Shown in pieces: positions 17,453-24,217 of a stretch of 42,194 bases of DNA. The stretch comes from Lachnospiraceae bacterium (GTDB lineage Bacteria; Bacillota; Clostridia; Lachnospirales; Lachnospiraceae). Position numbers and translations under genes: made by a program. Below the pieces are notes generated by a model. That model saw only the letters and a list, made by a program, of their open reading frames with translations, did no database searches and had not been told where the DNA came from. The stretch lies in NCBI GenBank assembly GCA_016288005.1, contig JAEEXY010000021.1:1-42194 (forward strand), given 5' to 3'. Every line of letters begins with the position of its first letter. Position 1 is the stretch's first letter.

Positions 17453-18898
17453 TCAGGGCTCTTCGGGATCGAGGAAAATGAACCTGTGGAGAGCCTTGAT
17501 ATTATCCTGCAGCTGCTCCTCGTTCATTACGAGCGTCCAGGTAACATACTTGGATCCGTTATATATACCCGCTTCTCCGCTGTCCGAGAAGGTCTCTCCG
17601 TAAGGAACCCTGAAAGACTTGGTCGTATAGATACCGTTGTTCACGATCATCGCCAGGGCGTCCTGTATCTGCTTCTCGGTCAGGTTCGTATTAACGTATC
17701 CGATGAGGTCCTTGGTCAGCGAGAACAGGTCGGTAAGCTTGGTCGACTTGTACTTGCTGACGATCGCGCTGATCACGCGGCGCTGTCTGACGGTTCTTCC
17801 GTAATCGTTGTTTGAGCCGCCGAGAGTCTCTTCCTTACGCACGCGCACATATCCCATTACCTGATTGCCGTTCAGATGATTCCATCCGGGCACTACATTC
17901 CTGTATTCGGGATTGCTGATATAATTTGTCGTATTGAGGTATTTCGCTTCCTTTTCGCCGAGCTCGATGTCGAGTCCGCCGAGTCTGTCGACGATCTTCT
18001 CGAAGCTGTTGAAATTAACGCTCGCATATCCCGATATCTTAATATCATAGGTCTGCTCGATGGTCTTGGCCAGAAGCGCCGCGCCTCTGGCTCTCGCCTC
18101 CGCACCGGTCTCCGCGCCGTGAGCGCCCTTTGCGTAAGCGGAATTGAGCTTATTCTTATCCCAGCCGGGGATATTCACATATGTATCGCGCAGCAGCGAG
18201 GTCATCTTGATCGTATTGTCCTTTGTGTTAATCGAAACGAGCATGATCGCGTCGGTATTGGCCGCGCCGTTGATCTGCTCCAGACCGAAGATCAGGTATG
18301 TGGTAACGTAATCCTCGCTCCTGGGGTCGATAAATGTATCCGCAACCTCATTTCCGTCGTTATCTATGATCTTGATCTCACCGTCATCACCGATGTTGAT
18401 GGTTCCGTTCGGAAGCTCGTCGGTGGGTATCGCTGAACTGCCTATGATCTCATCCGTGTCGGGATCGTTGAGGCCCGCGTTCTGCTTTACGAATCTGGCA
18501 ACAAAGCCCATGCAGAAGCTTCGTCCCGAGTTGGTCCCGAGTGCCCAGACAGCGAAAAGTATCACGGCTCCGAGGAAGATAAGTCCTATCTTGGCAGCCA
18601 GGGGCATACCCTTTTTCCTGCCGCCGTCATCATTGCCTCCGCCGTTCACGCCGTCTCCTTCCGGATCATCGGATCCGTCCGCATAGCCGTCATCGGTCTC
18701 GCAGAAATCCGCCTCCGTATACTCGTCACTTTCGTCTTCGGGATAGTATCCGTCTCCGGGATAACCTTCGTCATCGGAGAACTCACCGTCGCCGTCGAAA
18801 TCTTCGCCTTCGGGCTCGTTCTCAAAAGACGCTTCGTCGCCGGCATCCTCATAGAACCCGTCCTCGGGCGCAAAATCATCAAATTCACTTTTTCTCAT
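17453..18898 (-). CDS. LytR-CpsA-Psr family protein, upstream paralogue
   Basis: A 481-residue LCP glycopolymer transferase. Residues 1-95 are strongly acidic (many Asp, Glu and Tyr) and cytoplasmic, followed by RKKG and one transmembrane span at about 101-121. The extracellular LCP domain contains TYLIFGLEQ, NTDAIMLVSINTKD, TSLLRDTYVNIPGWDKNKLNSAYAKGG-like sequence, GNQVMGYVRVRKEE and DYGRTVRQRRVI. Conserved aspartate and arginine residues of the pyrophosphate-lipid site are kept. It shares the acidic-tail plus LCP plan with its neighbour downstream, so the two arose by tandem duplication. It starts 18 bp after the PFL gene, with AAGGAC before the ATG. Confidence 0.93.
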   Translation of the reverse strand: MRKSEFDDFAPEDGFYEDAGDEASFENEPEGEDFDGDGEFSDDEGYPGDGYYPEDESDEYTEADFCETDDGYADGSDDPEGDGVNGGGNDDGGRKKGMPLAAKIGLIFLGAVILFAVWALGTNSGRSFCMGFVARFVKQNAGLNDPDTDEIIGSSAIPTDELPNGTINIGDDGEIKIIDNDGNEVADTFIDPRSEDYVTTYLIFGLEQINGAANTDAIMLVSINTKDNTIKMTSLLRDTYVNIPGWDKNKLNSAYAKGAHGAETGAEARARGAALLAKTIEQTYDIKISGYASVNFNSFEKIVDRLGGLDIELGEKEAKYLNTTNYISNPEYRNVVPGWNHLNGNQVMGYVRVRKEETLGGSNNDYGRTVRQRRVISAIVSKYKSTKLTDLFSLTKDLIGYVNTNLTEKQIQDALAMIVNNGIYTTKSFRVPYGETFSDSGEAGIYNGSKYVTWTLVMNEEQLQDNIKALHRFIFLDPEEP

Positions 18899-18916
18899 AA
18901 TGTCCTTAATCCGTCC

Positions 18917-20281
18917 TTAATTCTTAAAGCTGTGTATGGGGGCCGGGATCCTGCCCTCACGCGCAATGAAACTCTCACACGAGAAGCTGTTTACGGGCAT
19001 GATCGGAGCCTCTCCGAACAGTCCGCCGAAATTCAGTGTATCGCCAACCTTCATCCCGATAGCAGGGATAAGGCGTACGGCCGTAGTTTTCTGATTGACC
19101 ATGCCGATGGCCATCTCATCCGCGATAATGCCGGATATAGTCGCTGCCGAGGTATCGCCCGGGATAGCGATCATATCGAGTCCGACGGAACATACGCAGG
19201 TCATGGCTTCAAGCTTTTCGAGCGTCAGCGCTCCGGCGTTGACGGCCTCGATCATGCCGCGGTCCTCGCTGACGGGAATGAACGCGCCCGAGAGTCCGCC
19301 TACATAAGAGCTCGCCATAACACCGCCCTTTTTAACCTGATCGTTGAGCAGGGCAAGCGCCGCGGTGGTTCCGGGCGCGCCGGGATGCTCCAGTCCGATC
19401 TCCTTTAAGATATCAGCCACGCTGTCGCCGATCGCGGGTGTCGGCGCAAGCGACAGGTCAACGATGCCGAAAGGCACGTTAAGCTCACGCGCGGCTTCCC
19501 TCGCAACGAGCTGGCCCACACGAGTGATCTTGAATGCGGTTTTTTTAATGGTCTCGCAGAGCACCTCAAAGCTCTCGCCCCTGACGCTCTCAAGTGCCGC
19601 CTTTACAACGCCTGGTCCGCTGACTCCGACATTGATGACCGCCTCACCCTCGGTCATGCCGTGGAAGGCACCCGCCATGAACGGGTTGTCGTCGGGCGCG
19701 TTGCAGAATACGACGAGCTTTGCACAGCCTAAGGATTCGGTGCCGTAAGAACGCTCGGATGTGAGTTTTACGATCTCGCCCATCTTGCGTATCGCGTCCA
19801 TATTGATGCCGGTCTTGGTCGAGCCGACATTGACCGAGCTGCAGAGTCTGGTCGTTACAGCCAGCGCCTCGGGGATCGAATCGAGGAAAATGACCTCCTT
19901 GTCGGTCATGCCCTTGGAAATGATGGCGCTGTAGCCTCCGATCAGATTGACTCCGATGCTGCCTGCCGCCTCATCGAGCGTCTTCGCGATCCTGACGTAG
20001 TCGGCTGAGGTCCTGCATGCCGCGGCTCCGATCGTTGCGATCGGGGTGACCGATATTCTCTTGTTAACTACGGGGATGCCGTAGCTCTTCGCGATATGCT
20101 CTCCTACCTCCACGAGGCGTCCTGCCTTGCTGCGAATCTTGTTGTAGATGTTCCCGCACAATCTGTCGAGATCCCCGTCAATGCAGTCGAACAGGTTGAT
20201 ACCCATCGTGATCGTGCGCACATCCAGGTTTTCTTTCTCTATCATCGCGTTGGTTTCCGCGACTTCGGTAATATTGATCAT
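18917..20281 (-). CDS. PFL-family (UPF0210/DUF711) protein
   Basis: A 454-residue protein of the PFL family, whose reaction is not established. The N-terminal [21 protein letters not shown] and the [26 protein letters not shown] and [10 protein letters not shown] segments match the family closely. The ATG at 20281 is chosen because GGGAGAAAG lies just upstream and MINITEV is the usual family start; a longer frame to 20431 would read through the palindromic element. The gene almost always pairs with a small ACT-domain gene, as it does here, so a regulated metabolic or amino-acid-sensing role is likely but unproven. The name reflects a distant likeness to pyruvate formate-lyase, and no glycyl-radical motif is visible. 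Confidence 0.93.
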   Translation of the reverse strand: MINITEVAETNAMIEKENLDVRTITMGINLFDCIDGDLDRLCGNIYNKIRSKAGRLVEVGEHIAKSYGIPVVNKRISVTPIATIGAAACRTSADYVRIAKTLDEAAGSIGVNLIGGYSAIISKGMTDKEVIFLDSIPEALAVTTRLCSSVNVGSTKTGINMDAIRKMGEIVKLTSERSYGTESLGCAKLVVFCNAPDDNPFMAGAFHGMTEGEAVINVGVSGPGVVKAALESVRGESFEVLCETIKKTAFKITRVGQLVAREAARELNVPFGIVDLSLAPTPAIGDSVADILKEIGLEHPGAPGTTAALALLNDQVKKGGVMASSYVGGLSGAFIPVSEDRGMIEAVNAGALTLEKLEAMTCVCSVGLDMIAIPGDTSAATISGIIADEMAIGMVNQKTTAVRLIPAIGMKVGDTLNFGGLFGEAPIMPVNSFSCESFIAREGRIPAPIHSFKN

Positions 20282-20339
20282 TGCTTTCTCCCTTATATGC
20301 ATCATCTCGTGAGTAAACTCACTCGATGTATATTCCTCG

Positions 20340-20451
20340 GTAACCCGACACAGGCTTCGCCTGTTTTGCCGTTCGAACAGAAAGTCCCGCTGCAAGCAAG
20401 CTTGCACGTGGCTTTCTCTCGACCGGCACACCTACGGTGCCGTCGGGTTAC
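20340..20451. repeat. Multi-hairpin palindromic element
   Basis: Outer arms GTAACCCGAC (20340-20349) and GTCGGGTTAC (20442-20451) close a region with three inner hairpins: ACAGGC-TTC-GCCTGT (20350-20364), TGCAAGC-AA-GCTTGCA (20391-20406) and CGGCAC...GTGCCG (20424-20442). An alternative longer pairing joins GCCGTTCGAACAGAAAG with CTTTCTCTCGACCGGC. The right arm includes the ACT gene stop codon. It could be a structured RNA, an RNA processing site or a dispersed repeat. Confidence 0.7.
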
Positions 20452-20720
20452 ACTCGGTGCATCATGTCAAAGATCTCCTCGCGCTGCACCTTGATGCTGC
20501 ATCCGATCTCGCTGCCGAGAGCCTCGAGATCCGACTCGGCTTCCTCAAAGCTGCGGTCCGACGCGGCCGTGTCCGCGATCATCATCATGTTGAAATATCC
20601 TGATACGATGGTCTGCGAAATGTCGAGTATGTTGATGTGATGGGCTGCAAGATATGTGCAGACCTTTGCGATGATCCCGACGGAATCCTTACCTACTACC
20701 GTGATGATTACCTTTTTCAT
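20448..20720 (-). CDS. ACT-domain protein (UPF0237 family)
   Basis: A 90-residue single ACT domain, a small ligand-binding fold that usually senses amino acids. The sequence MKKVIITVVGKDSVGIIAKVC, NILDISQTIV and FNMMMIAD is typical of UPF0237, including the GKDSVGI ligand loop. It is the conserved partner of the PFL-family gene and probably its regulatory subunit or sensor; this is inferred from conserved pairing. It begins 23 bp after the metallo-hydrolase gene with AAGGGA upstream, so it is likely cotranscribed from further upstream. Confidence 0.93.
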   Translation of the reverse strand: MKKVIITVVGKDSVGIIAKVCTYLAAHHINILDISQTIVSGYFNMMMIADTAASDRSFEEAESDLEALGSEIGCSIKVQREEIFDMMHRV

Positions 20721-20743
20721 TGCTCTTTATCCCTTTCCTTTTC

Positions 20744-21532
20744 TTACAATCTGATCAGCGCGCTCGGATCGTAGCGGTTCGCGACCATCAGATGAGTATC
20801 GGTCCCAAACCTCGTATCCGCCGTCAGAGCCTGCCTGACGGTCTCGTAGGCCAGCTCCTCGAGATTGTTTTCTTTGCTGATATGTCCGAGCACGACGTGT
20901 CTGAGCCTTTCGGTGCGTACCCGCAGTATCAGCGCCGCGCAGTCCTCGTTCGAGAGGTGACCGAGCGGAGAATTGATCCTGAGCTTCGTGGAGTAAGAAT
21001 AGCTCCCGAGCATCAGCATATTCACATCATGATTGGCCTCGATGTAGAGCGCATCGCAGTCAGATAGCGCCTCGACCGTTTTCTCGTCGTAGACGCCCAG
21101 ATCCGTCGCAAAGCCTATTTTTTCGCCGTCAGCCTCAACCGCGTAGCTTACCGGGTCGAGGGCGTCATGTGAGATCCTGAACGGCCTCACATGTATCGAT
21201 CCCACATAAAAATCCGCATCGGGATCGACAGGTCTTTGCAGATGCGGTCCCGGAGCGGAAACCGCTTTTTTGCAGATATACTCCAGCGTGAGAGGCGTGG
21301 CGTAGATCGGCACGTTGAACTTACGCGCGAATACCGCCGCACCCTGAATATGATCGCAGTGATCGTGGGTTATGAGTATCCCCTGTATCATACCCGGATC
21401 TATACCGAGGGAGGCCAGTCCCTCCGCGATCTTTTTACAACTGATCCCGGCATCGACGAGCAGCTTTGAATCCCCCGCACCCACATAGATGCAGTTTCCG
21501 CTGCTGCCGCTTGCCAGCGCACAAAATTCCAC
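20744..21532 (-). CDS. WalJ/YycJ-like metallo-beta-lactamase-fold hydrolase
   Basis: A 262-residue MBL-fold protein. The start matches WalJ/YycJ proteins (EFCALASGSSGNCIYV), and the metal motif ITHDHCDHIQG and the downstream SHDALDPVSY, ATDLGVYD and EANHDV segments are present. A late GHISKENNLEELA holds another conserved His. WalJ is linked to cell-wall homeostasis and DNA metabolism, and related proteins are 5'-3' exonucleases; the activity here is not certain. I set the start at the GTG at 21532, 10 bases after AAGGAG. A longer in-frame start would overlap the previous gene and lies outside the family. Confidence 0.88.
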   Translation of the reverse strand: MEFCALASGSSGNCIYVGAGDSKLLVDAGISCKKIAEGLASLGIDPGMIQGILITHDHCDHIQGAAVFARKFNVPIYATPLTLEYICKKAVSAPGPHLQRPVDPDADFYVGSIHVRPFRISHDALDPVSYAVEADGEKIGFATDLGVYDEKTVEALSDCDALYIEANHDVNMLMLGSYSYSTKLRINSPLGHLSNEDCAALILRVRTERLRHVVLGHISKENNLEELAYETVRQALTADTRFGTDTHLMVANRYDPSALIRL

Positions 21533-21551
21533 CTGAAACAGACTCCTTACA

Positions 21552-23558
21552 TTATTTCTTCCAGAAAAGCTCGATCTGCGAATTCTCACCGACCGGCGCC
21601 GTAAAATCCGCGGGCTTTCCGTTTACGCGGATCACGGCTTCGTTGCCCGAATGTCCCGATGTGTCGAACTCATAGAAATCAAGCACATCGACGAGCTTGT
21701 ATTTCTCGCGTCCGGTGAGCACCACTGGCAGGCCGTTCACGATAACGGTTATCGGGTTCACGTTCTTTTTTGCGACAGGCTCCTCGGGCTGTTTTACTTC
21801 TTCCTCTTCGCGCCTGTATTCTTCCGCGGCAATACCGAAGTCCACCGAGAAATTCTCATATACCTTTTCATTGCCCAGAGCAATGATATTGTTGACGAGC
21901 ACGGTACCCTCACGCGCCACGTCCATGTATTCGATCAGCTTGTCGACGGTGTAGTAATCGAGGACCTTTATGTCGTCGCCGTTCCTGATCTCGGTACCCT
22001 CGGTCACGCACTCGCTGCCGCGGTAGACCAGTCTCGGGCAGATGATCCTCTTGCCGTTAACGTAGAAGGTTATGCTCCTGCCGGCCTCGGCAATGTCCGA
22101 TATCCGCGCATGCGCGTCCGGACCCGCGGTCGATTCTTTGATCTCGATGATGTCGTTCCTGATGATGCCCGAAGAAACCGATGCGGGATGCCCGTTGACC
22201 GTAACGGTGGCCGACTCGCCGGGCTCGCCCCTGATGAGCCTCCTCTGGCCGTTGACGGAAAACTCAAGCTCCTTTCCCCTGCGGGGGAAGAGGTTCTCGT
22301 TCGGGAAGCCCACTCCGGCCGCCGCGTCCATAACGGTCAGCCTGCCGTTGTCGTAGAGCTTTACGAGGTCTCCGTTGCATTTTACGAAAACGAAATTATT
22401 GTTCTGCTCGTAGTAGTTGAGGCAGATACCGATGGGCGTGATCAGCGTCGAATCCTTGACGATGTTGTTCTCGAGGAAACGTATCTCACCGAGCACCTCA
22501 TCTCCTCTTAAGGCAACACGCTCCTTCGGAAGCTTGGCCACCGCCGCGAGCCTGTCGGTAAATCCGGGGATCTTTCCGCCGCCTCCGACCAGGAATATCG
22601 CGCTGACGGGCTTTCCGCCGTTGAGCTCGCTGATCTGCTTTGCGATGCCTGTCGCCAGGTCACCGACCGCACTGTCTATGGTAGACTTGACATCGTCCGC
22701 CGAAACGCTCTGCTTCAGCCCCATGATGTCGAGGTAAGCTATCTTTTTCTTTTTGCCGGAAAGAGCGATCTTGATATCCTCGGCGGTCTTAAACTCGACG
22801 AGGTACTTCTGCATGATCGCTTCGGTCAGGTAATCTCCCGCCTTCGGCAGCATGCCGTATGCCGTTACCGAACCGCCCTTTGTGATACAGATATCGGATG
22901 TTCCGGCTCCTATATCGACGAGCGCAAGGTTCAGCAGCCTGAACTTCTCGGGGATCGCCACATTGATCGCGGCGATGGGCTCGAGCGTGAGGTTTACGAC
23001 GTTCAGGTTCGCGCGCTGGGTAGCCGCGTACAATCCGTCGATAACGTCCTGCGGAAGGAATGTCGCGATGATGTCCGCGCCGATCCTGCGGCCCTTATGG
23101 CCCTCCAGATTGGTGATCGGGATATCGCCGAGATAATACTTAATAACGGAATGATCGACGCAGAAAAAGCTGCCTTCGATCTTTTTTCTGAGCTCCTCAT
23201 GGGCCTGCTCGACTCCGATCAGCTCCATCGAGCGGATCAGCTCATCGGTGATCACCATCTCATCGCCAAGCTCATAATCGGTCCTGACCTGCATGGTCTT
23301 GAGCACACGTCCCGCAGCGGCGATGCAGACCTCGGAAAGCTTCATGCTGAGCTTCTGCTCGAGCTCGCGGCGTACCTCTCCGATCGTGCCCGCGACCGCG
23401 TTAATGTCGTGGATCTGTCCGTCGAGCATGGCTCTGGTCTCATGAAAACGCACGGACTGCGCAACGATCGTGAAATCATGCGCGTGACGTCTGTAACCGA
23501 CCGTACCTACTATGCTTCGTGTTCCGATGTCCAAACCGAATACAAGCTGTTCGTTCAT
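21552..23558 (-). CDS. FtsA-like actin-fold ATPase with extended C-terminus
   Basis: A 668-residue protein. Residues about 1-380 are an FtsA/PilM-type actin-fold ATPase: phosphate-1 FGLDIGTRS, phosphate-2 ALVDIGAGTSDI and adenosine motif IFLVGGGGKIPG. True FtsA is about 400-420 residues and ends in a membrane-binding amphipathic helix; here about 270 further residues follow. That region has several VNG-containing strands (TVTVNGHPA, TFYVNGKRI, TVIVNGLPV, AVIRVNGKPA) which look like repeated beta-grasp or similar modules. The role may be in division or in envelope assembly; the identity of the partner is unknown. The ATG at 23558 is preferred: GAGGAGG lies 10 bases upstream within the end of coaE. 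It starts 4 bases after the coaE stop. Confidence 0.85.
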   Translation of the reverse strand: MNEQLVFGLDIGTRSIVGTVGYRRHAHDFTIVAQSVRFHETRAMLDGQIHDINAVAGTIGEVRRELEQKLSMKLSEVCIAAAGRVLKTMQVRTDYELGDEMVITDELIRSMELIGVEQAHEELRKKIEGSFFCVDHSVIKYYLGDIPITNLEGHKGRRIGADIIATFLPQDVIDGLYAATQRANLNVVNLTLEPIAAINVAIPEKFRLLNLALVDIGAGTSDICITKGGSVTAYGMLPKAGDYLTEAIMQKYLVEFKTAEDIKIALSGKKKKIAYLDIMGLKQSVSADDVKSTIDSAVGDLATGIAKQISELNGGKPVSAIFLVGGGGKIPGFTDRLAAVAKLPKERVALRGDEVLGEIRFLENNIVKDSTLITPIGICLNYYEQNNNFVFVKCNGDLVKLYDNGRLTVMDAAAGVGFPNENLFPRRGKELEFSVNGQRRLIRGEPGESATVTVNGHPASVSSGIIRNDIIEIKESTAGPDAHARISDIAEAGRSITFYVNGKRIICPRLVYRGSECVTEGTEIRNGDDIKVLDYYTVDKLIEYMDVAREGTVLVNNIIALGNEKVYENFSVDFGIAAEEYRREEEEVKQPEEPVAKKNVNPITVIVNGLPVVLTGREKYKLVDVLDFYEFDTSGHSGNEAVIRVNGKPADFTAPVGENSQIELFWKK

Positions 23559-23562
23559 TCCG

Positions 23563-24198
23563 CTATGCCTCCTCACCGTTCATCAGTGCTCTCACCTGAG
23601 CGAGGACTCTGCCGCCCTCTATGCCGTCGTGATTGTCTATCACGCCGGTGCAGTATGATCTGAACTCCTCATCGTCTGCCTGCGATGAGATAACCGATTC
23701 CGCGTACTCCCGCGTATAGCCTCTCGAAAGTATCAGTCTTCCGATACGTTCCTCCTTCGGCGCGTACACATACCAGATATCGGTGCAGAATTCATCGTAT
23801 CCCGCTTCTTTTAATATCGCCGTCTCAACGAGCACCGCGCTGTATTTCTGCGGCCGCCCGTACATCATGCTCATGACCTCGCCGCGGTCGACCAGATCGA
23901 TGATCCTCATGACCTCCCGCGTAACCAGCGGATGCGTGATTGAGTTCAGTTTTTGAAGCTTTTCATCATCGTTAAAAACAATATCCGCGACCTTTGAGCG
24001 GTCTATCTGCCCGTCGGGCTTAAGTATCCCGTCACCGAGCCATTCGAGCACCAGCGCGTACGACGGCCCGCCCTTCATCATCTGCCGGCGCGCGATGTCG
24101 TCCGTGTTGATATGGATCACCGGGAAATACCTGCATATCACTCCCGCGACATAAGATTTCCCGCTTCCGACGCCGCCGGTCAAGCCAATCACTCTCAT
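23563..24198 (-). CDS. coaE: Dephospho-CoA kinase
   Basis: A 211-residue P-loop kinase that phosphorylates the 3' hydroxyl of dephospho-CoA, the last step of coenzyme A synthesis. The Walker A motif GLTGGVGSGKSYVA is at residues 5-18. NTDDIARRQM follows in the substrate-binding region, ITHPLVTREV is conserved, and the lid segment has Arg residues (RIGRLILSRGYT). The length fits. polA-coaE adjacency is common in bacteria and is kept here with a 19 bp gap. TTAGGATC precedes the ATG. The last codons carry the ribosome binding site of the next gene, which suggests coupled translation. Confidence 0.95.
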   Translation of the reverse strand: MRVIGLTGGVGSGKSYVAGVICRYFPVIHINTDDIARRQMMKGGPSYALVLEWLGDGILKPDGQIDRSKVADIVFNDDEKLQKLNSITHPLVTREVMRIIDLVDRGEVMSMMYGRPQKYSAVLVETAILKEAGYDEFCTDIWYVYAPKEERIGRLILSRGYTREYAESVISSQADDEEFRSYCTGVIDNHDGIEGGRVLAQVRALMNGEEA

Positions 24199-24217
24199 AA
24201 TCAGATCCTAACGCGCA

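Noticed and set aside
20282-20431. N-terminal extension of the PFL-family protein
   Set aside because: The extra 50 residues are encoded by the palindromic element, and a good ribosome binding site precedes the usual family start at 20281.
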